Shown here one piece after another: positions 32,028-43,753 of a stretch of 59,796 nucleotides of DNA (within the stretch, counting starts at the first letter, position 1; the number at the start of each line of letters is the position of its first letter). The DNA is taken from the NCBI GenBank assembly GCA_963575745.1, contig CAUYUJ010015752.1:56834-116629 (forward strand), given 5' to 3'. Made by a program: the position numbers and the translations under genes. The notes under the pieces were generated by a model. It did no database searches. It was not told where the DNA came from and saw only the letters and a list, made by a program, of their open reading frames with translations. Source of the DNA: Prorocentrum cordatum. Taxonomy: Eukaryota > Sar > Dinophyceae > Prorocentrales > Prorocentraceae.

Positions 32028-33394
32028 TTCCCGGAAAGGGCATCGGCCCAGGGTTCTCTTTTAGTAGGTAAACCTGTCCCCCGGTGCCAACTTGAGGGAG
32101 GCCGGCGAATTTTGTCCCTGATAAATAACGAGGTCGAAGGAGGCCGGCGAATTAAAATTTGAGGATGTCTCGAGCGAAACGCTTGTTTTTCAGAATTTGT
32201 TGGGATGTCTCGGAGCGAAACGCTGGTTTATGCAGAGTTAGATAAGAGAGTTAGTTTGAGGATTTGGTCTCGAGCGAAACGCTTGTTTTCAGATGAACTG
32301 TCCATGCTCTCCTCAGGAGTCTCAAGCGAAAACGCTGGTTTTGCAGAGGAGGCCGACCCCCCCCCCCCCGACCGCAGGAAAAAAAAAAGAAAGGAAAAAC
32401 GAAAAAAAAAAAAAAAAAAAAAAAAGAAAAGAAAAGCGCCCCGCGCGAAGGAATTTCGATGATTGTCTCGACTAATTCGTTTGTTTTGTTACTACGTGTT
32501 CCTGGAATTTTGGCAGCGATGTCTCGAGCGAAATCAACGACCCCACCCTAGCACGGACACATACCCCAGCACGACCACCACCCCAGCACGAAACACCTCA
32601 GCCCGACCCACACCCCAGACGACCCCACCCTAGCACGACCATACCCCAGCACGACCACAACCCAGCACGACCAGACCCCAGCACGACCCCACCCCAGCAC
32701 GACCATACCCCAGCACGACCACACCCCAGCACGACCCGACCCCAGCACGACCCTACCCCAGCAAGACCACACCCCAGCACGACCACACCCCAGCACGACC
32801 TCACCACAGCACGACCACCCCCCAGCACGACCACACCCCAGCACGACCACACCCCAGCACGACCCCACCCCAGCAAGACCACACCCCAGCACGACCACAC
32901 CCCAGCACGACCTCACCACAGCACGACCACATTCCAGCACGACCACGCCCCAGCACGACCACGCCCCAGCACGACCACGCCCCAGCACGACCACCCCCCA
33001 GCACGACCACCCCCCTAGCACGACCACCCCCCAGCACGACCACCCCCCAGCACGACCACACCCCAGCACGACCACACCCCAACACGACCATACTCCAGCA
33101 CGACCACACCCCAGCACGACCACACCCAGTCGCACCCCCGTGGAATGTTTCGGGGGGTGGCTGGTTGAGTGGTTGCCTGTTCGTGGGTCTTGTCTTCGTG
33201 GAAGGTTTCACGGGGTGTCTCGGTTGGAATGTTTGTGAGGTGTTCGTGGCGTTGTTTTTCGTGAGGTGTCTCCTGGGATGTTTCGCGGGGTGTCTCGTGG
33301 GATGTTTCGTGAGGTGTCGCCCAGTTGGATATCGTGAAAACGTGACCATGCTGCACATGTCTATATCCCTTTCCGGGTTCGTGGGTCCATCATG
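32028..33394 (+). mobile_element. Modular repeat family, copy D
   Basis: Left end loop ATCG, long-left type with several GTCTCGAGCGAAACGC repeats. Where related copies read GACGCGGAAAAGCGCCCC it has a run of about 25 A residues (32401-32425). Satellite about 32538-33128; right end of the CGTGACC type. Confidence 0.88.
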
Positions 33395-34376
33395 TTTGGC
33401 TGGGCGGGGGCGCCACCACAACCACATTGGGATTTGGATGGCTGCGCGCGTCGGTTTTCTGGGCAAGGGGAGGGGGGGAGGAAGCCCGACAGCTTCGAGA
33501 CGGCTTCTGCTTGCTTCTCACGCTTGAATGCCATTCTCTATTGTTTGCTGATGTTTAGATGCGTGTGATTCTTCTTCATATGTACACATATACATATAGA
33601 CATCTATCCCACGGTCGGTGCCTGCTTGACGTTCATGCTCGACGGCGATCGCTTCTATGAGGAAAGACGTCGGACCGCCCCTCTGCCTATCGTGGTCTTG
33701 CTTCCCGAAATGTCTTGCCCCCCGCGTCTTTCACTGAAGATCGTTATCTGTCCTGGCGGATTCTGGCTGGAGGTCTTTAGAGGTTTCTGGATGTTTTGAT
33801 TGGGGTGTGGGGGGTGGAGAGGGTCCCGAGTTTCCTTCCCCTCTGGTCTTCCAGATGCTTGCGCGGGGTCCGAATCTATTTCTTTGATGCTCCTCGGCAT
33901 TCCTGGGCTGTCCAGCTGCCTGCGGCAAGTCCCCGCCACCGTGCCAGCCCAGCACTCCAGGTGGCGACTGGCCGAGGAGCGCACAGAACGCCGTGACGCG
34001 TGAGACTTCGTGTGGAGCTCGCATGGTGCTTCTTTGGGCCGTCTTGGGGATGCATTGGGCTCCTGTGGGGCAGTCTTGGCCTATTGTGGCCATCTTTGGC
34101 CGTCCTGGGCTTCTCTTCGGCCGTCCTGGAGCCCTCTCGGCCGTCTGGAGGAGGTCTGGTGAGGCCGTCGTGGGCCGTCGAGGGGTTTGGGCCTCTCCGG
34201 AGGCACTACTGGGCAGCGAGTGGCCACGCTCAGTTCCCAGAGTGCACCCACCCCACGGCGAGGGGATCCGCTCGATCCGCGATCGGTTGCCTTCTCGCTT
34301 CCCCCCCACCGGGACAGGTTGGCATGCCCAGGCCCCTCTTCTGGCCAAGACCTTCTCGGCACTTGATGCGCGGCTC
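33395..34376. other. No confident gene
   Basis: Mixed DNA with CTTGGG-type repeat at 34010-34200 (GGCCGTCTTGGG, GGCCATCTTTGG). Confidence 0.4.
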
Positions 34377-34440
34377 CTCCTCCTCCTCCTCCTCCTTCTC
34401 CTCCTCCTCCTCCTCCTCCTCCTTCTCCTCCTCCTCCTCT
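34377..34440. repeat. CTC trinucleotide array
   Basis: CTCCTC with CTT inserts on the plus strand. Confidence 0.95.
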
Positions 34441-34689
34441 CTCGTCCGAGCGCGCGCGTGCACGCACGCGCGCGAGGGGTCTCGCTGCCTTCCAATCCGT
34501 TCGGTTCGTGAGTTGGTTCTGGTGGTGGTGCGTGAAGCACCGCGTGGTGCGTGGATTCAGCTAGGCCCGGGGAAGGGAGGCTGGGCCTGATGCTGCAGTG
34601 GGTTCCGCAAAACGTGGTCCTAATGACAACGGCGATGCAGTGCCGCGTGCTGAGCCGCTGTCGTGCTCCATGTGCCGTGCGCTGGGGGT

Positions 34690-35854
34690 ACACACAAACG
34701 CGCACAAACACGAACACACACGGACACACGGAAACACGGACACGCACACACAAACGCACACACACACACACACGCATAAACACACACAAACACACACGGA
34801 CACACGCGGACACACGCGGACACACGGACCCACACACACCCCTTCACACGCACCACACACCACACACGCACACACACACACACCACACAAACACCATACA
34901 CACGCGCACACGCACCACACGCACACTACACACGCACACGCACACGCACACGCACACACAAACACACAACTAGCACAAACACAAGCACAACTATTATCAC
35001 AAGCGCAATCACACACAAACACAAACAAACGCACAAACATACACACAAGCACAAACACAAACATAAACACATCCATCCACACAAACAGACAACACACGCA
35101 AACACACACAAGCATACACAAACACAAACACACACACAAACGCACACACAAACACACAAACACAAACACACAATCACACAATCACACACAAACACACAAA
35201 CACACAAACTCACACGCACGCAAACAAACACAAACACACAAGCACACAAGCATACACACAAACACGCACTAACACACACAAACACACAAACACACACACA
35301 CGAACACACAAAAAACACAGAAGCACACACAAACACACAAACATACACACACGCACACAAGCACCGGCACACACACGAACACACTCAGACACACATGCAC
35401 ACACACAAACACACAAACACACAACCACGACCACACACAACCACGCACAACAACACGCAAACATACAAACACACGCAAACACTCAGACACACACACACAC
35501 TTTTGCACACACACAAACACATACAGCTACACACAACCACACAACACACACAAACACACACATACAAAAACACGCAAACACACGTACAAGCTCACACAAA
35601 GACAAATAAACGACCACACACCACATTCCAACACACACACACAAACACACGCAACCGCACACATACACATAAGCACACAGACAACCACACAGAAACACAC
35701 AAACACACAAACACCCAAACACCCACACAACACGCACTTCGACACGAACACGCACACACTACACACAAACACACACAACCACACACGACCATACACAAGC
35801 ACAAACACATTCACGAACACACACAAATACACAAACACACAGAAACACACAGAA

Positions 35855-35866
<12 letters not shown>
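34690..35866. repeat. Irregular CA repeat, about 1.2 kb
   Basis: CACACA mixed with CACAAACACA throughout, without pure long runs. His-Thr (plus) and Cys-Val (minus) frames come from it. Confidence 0.95.

Positions 35867-35907
<41 letters not shown>
35867..35907. repeat. (AT)n microsatellite
   Basis: About twenty AT dinucleotides closing the CA array. Confidence 0.97.
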
Positions 35908-35909
<2 letters not shown>

Positions 35910-36156
35910 GCCGGTGGCGCAGAGGGACCTCAGGTGCGGTCGGCAGGTGGAGGTGCCAATTGCGATCGAATTTAGTCGAACGCGCCATGATGAAAGAGTC
36001 CAGTCACGGCCATGCAGACTGGTGGTGAAAGACGAGATGCGCTGTATTGCCAAAGTGCAGCGGACCAAAAAACCTAGGAACATCACCTCGACGCGGGTAG
36101 TTTGGAGCGCAGGCAGCAGTCTGGTGCGAATTGCAGCCTCAAGCGGGCAGCAATGA
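35908..36156 (+). CDS. Hypothetical ORF segment (possible exon)
   Basis: Downstream of the CA/AT repeat the frame becomes protein-like: LRCGRQVEVPIAIEFSRTRH, then RPCRLVVKDEMRCIAKVQRT, then a stop at 36154-36156. There is no ATG outside the repeat, so if real it is an exon or a truncated gene. Composition is balanced and basic. Family unknown. Confidence 0.25.
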
Positions 36157-36341
36157 AAAGGAAGGAGCTATAACTATAAGGTTGCCAGACCAGCCGACCT
36201 GGTGGCGGTGCCTAAACGCAGGGACGCTGCGCAACAAAGCAACGCCACTGACCTTGCAGTGAGCAAGTAACGGATAAAGCGACTGTGCAACCGGGTGCAT
36301 GAGGTCGGCGTGATAAGTCTAATCATTCGGCCGGGGCTGGC

Positions 36342-36910
36342 TTGGCCATGGACAAACAGAAACAGCCGAACGCGGGCGACAGCGAGCAGCAGCCGCGAAA
36401 CGCGGCGGCGCACATGGGTGGTGGACAGGGCGCGAGCATGGCCGAGCGTGTAATGCAGGCGCCAGCGCTAAAACAGCAGACCCCGACTGCAACCAGAGCC
36501 GTGAAGGGCTACTGGCGAGGCAGGTGACAGCAAAGCCAGTCAAGATTGAACACACCATCAAGGCCCCCCCAAACTGTACGTATCACCGCAAGGGTTGCGC
36601 CACTCCGACTAACTGGCGACAGAGCCAAACAGAAGACGAGCAAAGCGAACCCGCCGGCGGGAAACGTCAACGCTCAAACAAAAGAGGACAGACCCCCGCG
36701 GCGGAGACGACGATCCAGAGAAGGGAGAGGGGGGTGGGTGCAGCAGGAGCAAGGATGAGGGATGAACTCAGAGAGACGATGGTGGAAGACCCCACGACAC
36801 GACCGACCCGCGACCGACCGACGGCGGCGAGGACCGAGCGACCCCCGCGACCCAAAGTGGGGTGGACCGACGAACCACCGCGGAGGAATGCTGCCAGCAG
36901 AGCAAGCTGA
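36342..36910 (+). CDS. Two overlapping hypothetical ORFs, basic and Gln/Arg-rich
   Basis: An ORF at 36342-36527 (GGGQGASMAERVMQAPALKQ) ends where another (36524-36910) begins, a 4-base overlap. The second is Arg/Pro/Thr-rich (ERPPRPKVGWTDEPPRRNAA). Low-complexity composition and no domain; coding is doubtful. Confidence 0.2.
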
Positions 36911-36974
36911 CATTCCGCTGAAAGCCCAGCAGGGGCAGCGAACTGCAGCTCCAACTGCGGACGCACACCCAGGT

Positions 36975-37525
36975 GCGACACGCACACACATACAAACACA
37001 CACACACACACACGCACGCACGCACGCACGCACGAACGAACGCACGCACCCACGCACGCACGCACGCACGCACGCACTCAACCACGCACCCACGCACCCA
37101 CACACCCACACACACAAGCACACACAAACACACAAACACACAAGCACACAAACACATAACCACACAAGCACACAATAACCCACACAACACGCACAACCAC
37201 ACAAACACACAGACACACAAGCACACAAACACACAAACACACAACCACAAACACACACACATACGCGCAAACACACAAACACACACAAACACACACACAC
37301 CCAAACACACACAAGCACAAACGCACAAGCACACAAACACACAAACACACGCAAACACGCAAACACACAAACACAAATACACACAAACGCACAATCGCAC
37401 AAACGCGCAGACAGACAAACGCACAGACGCCCCAACAGCCAAACGCACAAACGCTCAGACGCGCAAACGCCCAACCGCACAGACGCACAAACGCACAAAT
37501 GCACAAATGTCACAAACGCAAACGC
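36975..37525. repeat. CA and ACGC repeat array
   Basis: (CA)n, then (ACGC)n at about 37013-37078, then irregular CACAAACACA, and CGCACAAACG to the end. Confidence 0.95.
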
Positions 37526-37720
37526 AAGCGCACACGCACAAGGTAGGGCCTGCCAACGCTACGCGTTGATGCAGCTGTCATGGGGGTTGGGGTCAGCGGC
37601 GAACGTGCACGTTCGCAGAGGGCGGCCCGCATCGCAGCACCGGACAAGCAACAAATCTGCCTACGGAGGTGCTCCCAGCTTGCCGTGGCGTGGCTGGCAC
37701 GGGTCGACACGCCGGCAGTT

Positions 37721-37727
37721 GATATCC
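37721..37727. repeat. Target duplication left of MITE copy 2
   Basis: GATATCC, repeated at 37900-37906. Removing the MITE and one copy restores an uninterrupted RT reading across the junction. Confidence 0.8.
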
Positions 37728-37898
37728 AAGGGCTCCCACGAGGGCGCGAAGTTATTCGCGCTTCGCGCTTCGCGGTCCTCGTTCTTTCTCCCCCCTCCTC
37801 CTCGTCCTCCTATTCTCCCTTTGGGGGGGCGGCGCGAGGGCGCGAAGTTATTCGCGCTTCGCGCTTCGCGGGGCGCGAAGCGCGAAGTTGGGAGCCCT
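37728..37898. mobile_element. MITE-like foldback element, copy 2
   Basis: Same structure as 14784-14956: AAGGGCTCCC and GGGAGCCCT ends, twin GCGCGAAGTTATTCGCGCTT blocks, CT-rich spacer. Inserted in the RT pseudogene. Confidence 0.88.
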
Positions 37899-37899
37899 A

Positions 37900-37906
37900 G
37901 ATATCC
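37900..37906. repeat. Target duplication right of MITE copy 2
   Basis: GATATCC; with the neighbouring base the duplication is 8 bp with one mismatch (TGATATCC/AGATATCC). Confidence 0.8.
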
Positions 37907-38594
37907 GTGGAATCCACGACGGTCTGACAGCGGTGATCTGTCTGACACATCTGTCTTTGCATGCGTGCCGCCGCCGCAGCTGCGACTCGGCGAAGGACGA
38001 CCCAGTCAAACCGTACAGTAGCTCTGATCCTACAGTCGAAGTGCAGATGCGCAGCTTCTGTGGCCCAGCTGAGGACGAGTGCAACCACATGTTCCTCAAT
38101 GTCGTAAAGTTACGCTTAGCACGGCCATCACCAGGACGAAACGCAGGGGGTTGAGGGTTCACCCTTGTGAGATACCAGAACACTGCGGCCTTAGAACTGG
38201 TTGTCGCATTCACGCGACACGGACATCCTCCGCACCATCATCGCACGGACCATTTCGCGCAAGCCAGACGGGATGCCCAGCCGTCGCGTAGCGTCCACCA
38301 AGCTCTCGATGTGTACATTGTCAGAAGCTCTTTCCAGCCCAAAGCAACCAGATCGACGGCCCCTCCTTTCCTCGTCCTGGCCGCTTGGATGCGCCCCCGG
38401 ACAGTATAGACGGCGTGTTCTGTGATGCGCGCCGTGCGAAATTGGCATTAGAAGTGTCGTGAGTTGTTTTCGACGCTGACATCCAGAAGTTTTCCTGTGA
38501 GCACGACGGAATCTACTGTCACTGCAGTGCGCCGCAGTGACAGCGAAAGGTGGTAGCTGCGGCAGCTCGTGGGTCCGCCTCTCTGAACAAGTTG

Positions 38595-38810
38595 GCCTCC
38601 TCCTCCTCCTCCTCCTCCTCCTCCTCCTCCTCCTCCTCCTCCTCCTCCTCGTCCTCCTCCTTCCCCCTCCCCCCTTTCCTCCCTCCCCTCCCACCTCCTC
38701 CCTTCCTAACCTCCTTTCTCCTCCTCCTCCTCCTTCTCCTCCTCCTCCTCCTCCTCCCTCCGCCCTCCTCCGCCCTCCTCCTCCCTCCTCCTCCTCCCTC
38801 CTGCCCATGA
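38595..38810. repeat. CTC-rich tract
   Basis: Pure CTC at 38598-38650, then CCTCC and CTCCTT mixtures. Confidence 0.93.
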
Positions 38811-38861
38811 CCTGCGAGCATCGAAGACAAACGGAGTTGCATAACCACAACGCTCGGAAGC

Positions 38862-38963
38862 CCGCGCGGATTTCTTGGGTCGGCGCTGGACTCGGAGCAG
38901 CCGCCCCTGGCGCGCTTCGCGCGCTATGGAGAGGGGTCCAGCGCCGACCCACAACGTCCGCGC
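38862..38963. mobile_element. Small foldback element, copy 2
   Basis: The left arm starts GCGCGGATTTCTTGGGTCGG and the right arm ends CGACCCACAACGTCCGCGC; they pair over about 28 bases with few mismatches. Between them is a short GCGCGCTTCGCGCGC palindrome. Confidence 0.8.
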
Positions 38964-39985
38964 AGTTTGCTTCTGTCTTGGAGCAGGTGCCTTGCGAGTA
39001 TCCCTGGCCCGCTGCCTAAATCCTGGTGGGCATCAGCTCGTGTCCAAGCTGGGAGCCCATCCCCTCCAAAGGTCCGAGCTCGATTTGGCCTCGTGGGGGG
39101 GTAGGCAGAACAACGCAAACGCAAAGCTCTGGCGCCCGTCGGGCGGCTTCTCCCCGGGCGCCCGACGTCGGTCGTTGAAGGCGCTTGGGTCGGGTGTTGC
39201 TAGAAGGGCCCCTGGCGCAAGGTGTACCCAGGATTTCTACGGAGGCCAAGAGGGCCCCAGGGGCTCCAAGCTTGAGCGACGTGCTGGGGGCACCTTGGCC
39301 AGGGGCACCTTTCGAAGCCCCCGACTGGTGGACCGCTCAGACCTCTCCTGGAGCTTGTCCCGACCTGGGTTGCCGAGGCGGATCCAGCGGTGGCGACGGG
39401 GGCGGAACCGCACAAGCAGACTCGCACGGCGGCGGTGGCGACGGGGGCGGAGGCCCAAAGGCCGAAGAGGGCAGGGCTGCGCAGAGACGTTCGGAGGTCC
39501 GCGCGGACAGCTTTTGGGTCGACGCTGGGCCCGCCTCCTGCGCCGGGGGGCCCAGCACCGACCCAAGAAATCCGCACGGGCTGCAGGCGTTTCTTTCTTC
39601 GGGGGCCGAAGCCGACGACGGACAGCAGCAGCTGCGATGCTCACGCCATGAAAATTACAGAATTGAGGCACCGCCACCACTGCTTCGACATCGCCGCGGC
39701 ATCTCCGCCACACCTGCTCGAAACCAGGATGGGCTGAGGCGGCCAGCGCGCTTGGGACATGGGCCGTGTCTCTGCGGCCGCAACTTCTGTGCAGTGTCCA
39801 GAGCGTTCGATTTCTCCCGCCGTCGTCTTCGTCGTCGCGGCGGCGGCGGCGGCGGTGGCCGACCCTCGGAGGTCCCCCGGGAGAGCGTCTCTCGTCCAGG
39901 CCAGGGCCGCCGCCGAGGGCCCCCGGGGGCCCCCAAGACAGCAGCACAGCTTCCCCTCCTCCTCCCGAACCCACCCCTCTCCCTA
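38964..39985. other. No confident gene
   Basis: Very GC-rich, frames open on both strands, no domain recognised. Contains the third foldback. Confidence 0.4.
39498..39579. mobile_element. Small foldback element, copy 3
   Basis: Arms GTCCGCGCGGACAGCTTTTG and CGACCCAAGAAATCCGCAC flank GGGCCC inner arms. Confidence 0.78.
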
Positions 39986-40362
39986 AGCCCTCCTCCTCCT
40001 CCTCCTCCTCCTCCTCCTCCTCCTCCTCCTCCTCCTCCTCCTCTCCCCCTCCTCCTTCCTCCTCCTCCTCCCTCCCTCCTCCTCCTCCTCCTCCTCCTCC
40101 TCCTCCTCATCCTCCTCCTCCCCTCCTCCTCCTCCTCCTCCTCCTCCTCCTCCTCCTCCTCCTCCTCGTGCTGCTCCTCCCCCTCCCCCTCCTCCCTCTC
40201 CTCTCCTCCTCCTCCTCCTCCTCCTCCTCCTCCTCCTCCTCCTCCTCCCTCCTTCCTCCTCCTCCTCCTCCTCCTCCTCCTCCTTCTCTTCATCCCTTCA
40301 TCCGCCAAGCGCCCAAGCCTCTTGCTCCTTATCTCCTCCTCCTCCTCCTCCTCCTCCTCCTC
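39986..40362. repeat. CTC/CCT array
   Basis: CTCCTC with TCCC and GTG interruptions. Confidence 0.95.
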
Positions 40363-40499
40363 GGCGGGGGCGGCGGCGGCGGCGGCCCAGGACCGACGCC
40401 GGGGAGGTGGAGGCCGGCTGGGTCGCCCTGGACAGGCCCTCCGAGCTGGCCAGCGCGCTCCTCGCCTGGATGGCCGAGTGCGTGCCGGGCTCCTCGTCG
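40363..40499 (+). other. Possible short coding segment
   Basis: One frame reads VEAGWVALDRPSELASALLA, then WMAECVPGSS before it enters serine-coding repeat. Too short to judge. Confidence 0.2.
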
Positions 40500-41220
40500 C
40501 CGCCGCCCTCGCCGTCGCCGTCCGCCGCCGTTGTCGTCGGCCGTCGTCGTCCGTCGCCACTGTCGTCGTCGTTCTCCGTCGGCGTCGGTCCTGGCCGTCG
40601 TCGGTCCATCTGCGTCGCCGCTGCCGCCGCCGTCCTCGTCGTCTCCCGAGGTCGTCGGCGTCGCGGTCGTCCGGCGTCGGTCGGCGCCCTCGAAGGAGGA
40701 GGACCGAGGTTTCTACGAGCTCTGTTGCCCTGTGTCGAGAGGCCTCCGCGGGCATCCGGCGATCCGTGGTGACCTCTGGGGGCGCCCAGGGACTTCCCGG
40801 GACCTGCGGAGATCTTCAGGGCCAGCCAGGGCCCCTGGAGGCCCGGGATCTTCGATTGGTCCTTGATCCTCGACGCTCGGCGAGGGTCGCGGATCAAGGT
40901 CTGCGCCGCGGCCGGATTCGCCTCGGAGTCTTTGTGGGGGCGCGTTCCAGGAGGTGTCGGGGGGTTGGTCGTCGTCGCCGTCTTAGTCGGTCGTCGTCGT
41001 CGTCGCCGTCGTCGACGTCGTCGTCGTCGCCAGTTCCATCATCATCGTCGGTCGGCGTCCGTCGTCTTGGTCGTTTCCGATGATCTTCGTCGTCGTCCTC
41101 GTCGTCGTCATTCGACGGCGTCTTGGTCGTCGTCGTTGTCGTCCTCCTCCTCCTTCTCCTTCTCTCTCTCCTTCTCCGCATCCTCCTCCTTCTCCTCCTC
41201 CTCCTCCTCCTCCTCCTAGT
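40500..41220. repeat. CGTCGT/GTCGGC and CTC degenerate repeats
   Basis: CGTCGT runs dominate 40500-40680 and 40970-41140, with ordinary sequence between, ending in TCCTCC at 41140-41218. Confidence 0.8.
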
Positions 41221-41730
41221 CGGCGTTGAAAGCTCGAGCAGAGCCCCGACCCGACAGAGGTGTTAGCAGAGAAGGTTTTTCGAACCCCACAGGGCCACCC
41301 CACTCTGGAGGCCAGGGGGAGGAGGGGGTCCCTATGCACCCAGATCCGTTTACTGTACTCTCGCATCTAGGCTTCATGTCAAGCGTGCCGCTGGCTTCAC
41401 GTGTGACCGCAAGCATGCAGCGTAGGATGCGAATCCGACGGCCCCACGCCCGCCATGCCCAGAGAGCCAGCTCACAGATACGATCACTTGCACAAGCGCA
41501 TCACCCCCATGGGCTTGAATATTACCTCCAGACAGACTTTTCTCTGCTGTTCAGATGGGACAGTTGAGGCATACACAGTTGGGCAAACACATGAGGGTGT
41601 TGAGGATATATAGAGAAGGTCAGAGTAGTTTGTCGTGCTTGCCTTCGGTTGGAACTTGGCCCGCCCGTGCTTTGAAGCCAGATTCTACACCAACGCAGAC
41701 ACAGGAGAGCAGGGACACACGAGAAGGTTT
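41221..41730. other. No gene seen
   Basis: Mixed-composition DNA with only short frames. Confidence 0.45.
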
Positions 41731-43407
41731 TTCCCGGAAAGGGCGTGGGCCCAGGGTTCTCTTTTAGTAGGTAAACCTGTCCCCCGGTGCCAACTTGAGG
41801 GAGGCCGGCGAATTTTTTCCCTGATAAATAACGAGGTCGAAGGAGGCCGGCGAATTAAAATTTGAGGATGTCGCGATCGAACGCTTGTTTTTGGAAATCC
41901 CGATCGATAAATCACAGGGTGTCAGATTGACTTTTTCGTGCGTTGAGGATGTCTCGAGCGAAACGCTTGCTCCGCAGAGTTTGCCGATGATGTCTCGAGC
42001 GAAACGCTTGTTTTGCAGAGCCGACCGCGACGCGGAAAAGCGCCCCGCGCGAAGGAATTTCGATGATGTCTCGACTAATTCGTTTGCTTTTGTACGATTT
42101 CCTGGAATTTTGGCAGGATGTCTCGAGCGAAATGCACGACCCCACCCTAGCACGACCATACCCAGCACGACCACACCCCAGCACGACCAGACCCCAGCAC
42201 GACCCCACCCCAGCACGACCCCACCCCAGCACGACCATACCCCAGCACGACCACACCCCAGCACGACCCGACCCCAGCACGACCCTACCCCAGCAAGACC
42301 ACACCCCAGCACGACCACACCCCAGCACGACCTCACCCCAGCACGACCACACCCCAGCACGACCACGCCCCAGCACGACCACGCCCCAGCACGACCACGC
42401 CCCAGCACGACCACCCCCCAGCACGACCACCCCCCCAGCACGACCACCCCCCAGCACGACCAAACCCCAGCACGACCACACCCCAGCACGACCACTCCCC
42501 AGCACGACCACACCCCAGCACGACCACACCCCAGCACGACCACACCCCAGCACGACCACACCCCAGCACGACCACACCCCAGCACGACGACCACACCCCC
42601 CCCGCCACGACCCCGATCGATAAATCAAACAGGGTGGGAGCACCCCAGCACGAAAACACCGCCCAGTCCCAATCACGACCCCACCACAAGCCGAACCTCC
42701 ACCCCAGCACGCCCACGAGCACGCCCCACATGAAACCCACACCCCCAGCACTACCAACACCCAGCACGACACTCCCCCAGCAACGACCCCACCCTCGCAC
42801 GACCCCACCCTGCACGACCCACCCAGCACGACCACACCCCAGCACGACCCCACCCTCAGCACTATCACACCCCAGCACGACCCCACCCCCACTAGACCAC
42901 ACCCCAGCACGACCACACCCCAGCACGACCTTACCACAGCACGACCACACCCCAGCACGACCACGCCCCAGCACGACCACGCCCTAGCACGACCACGCCC
43001 CAGCACGACCACGCCCCAGCACGACCACGCCCCAGCACGACCACGCCCCAGCACGACCAACCCCCAGCACGACCACCCCCCCAGCACGACCACCCCCCAG
43101 CACGACCACCCCCCAGCACGACCACACCCCAGCACGACCACTCCCCAGCACGCCCACACCGCCTTGGTTGAGTGGTTGCCTGTCGTCGTGGAATGTTTCG
43201 TGGGGTGTCTCGTGGAATGTTTCGCGGGGTGTCTCGTGAAATGTTTCGTGAGGTGTCTCGTGGAATGTTTCGTGAGGTGTCTCGTGGGCTGTTTGTGAGA
43301 GGGTCCTCGTGGGATGTTTCGTGAGGTGTTGTTCAGTTGGGTATCATGAAAACGTGTCCCTTCTCCACATGTCTAATAATCCTTTCCCGGGTTCGTGGGT
43401 CCATCTG
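41731..43407 (+). mobile_element. Modular repeat family, copy E
   Basis: Left loop GTGG. Long-left type with CCCGATCGATAAATCACAGG, GATGTCTCGAGCGAAACGC repeats and CGACGCGGAAAAGCGCCCC. Satellite about 42140-43160, scrambled at 42595-42900, where CCCGATCGATAAATCA recurs. The right end is of the CGTGTCC type, with GTCCATCTG at its terminus. Confidence 0.88.
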
Positions 43408-43411
43408 TTTT

Positions 43412-43753
43412 TTCCCGACGGGAAGGGCGTGGGCCGCAGGGCCAGGTTACTCTTTTAGTAGGTAATTGGTAAACCTGTCCCCCGGTGCCAACTTGAGGGA
43501 GGCCGGCGAATTTTTTCCCTGATAAATACCGAGGTCGAAGGAGGCCGGCGAATTAAAATTTGAGGATGTCTCGAGCGAAACGCTTGTTTTTCAGAATTTC
43601 TTGAGGATGTCTCGAGCGAAACGCTGGTTTTGCAGAGTTGAGGATGTCTCGAGCGAAACGCATGTTTTCAGAATTTGCTGAGGATGTCTCAAGCGAAACG
43701 CTGGTTTTGCAGAGCCGACCGCGACGCGGAAAAGCGCCCCGCGCGAAGGAATT
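43412..43753 (+). mobile_element. Modular repeat family, truncated copy F
   Basis: Head-to-tail after copy E. The left end is damaged (CCCGACGGGAAGGGC) but keeps GGGCCGCAGGGCC-like sequence, the CCGGCGAATT block and four GTCTCGAGCGAAACGC repeats, then stops after CGCGCGAAGGAATT with no satellite. Confidence 0.85.

Larger units (their letters stand above)
37512..38470 (-). pseudogene. Second-type LINE reverse transcriptase, stop, deletion and MITE insertion
   Basis: Reading leftwards: RIQAARTRKGGAVDLVALGW (about 38390-38340), then after a one-base frame change SDNVHIESLVDATRRLGIP (motif A region, whose expected KAFD reads RASD), and LREMVRAMMVRRMSVSREC. Next comes motif B, GISQG-stop-TLNPLRFVLVMAVL: TGA at 38159-38161 replaces the usual Cys. 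The YADD motif is missing; the sense resumes at TVGSELLYGLTGSSFAESQL and RRRHACKDRCVRQITAV. The frame then meets a MITE (37728-37898) and continues beyond it with TAGVSTRASHATASWEHLR and SVGRPYL. This is the RT class with a C-terminal LLYGLE and CLRRI helix, distinct from the plus-strand element. Three independent disabling lesions are present. Confidence 0.7.
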
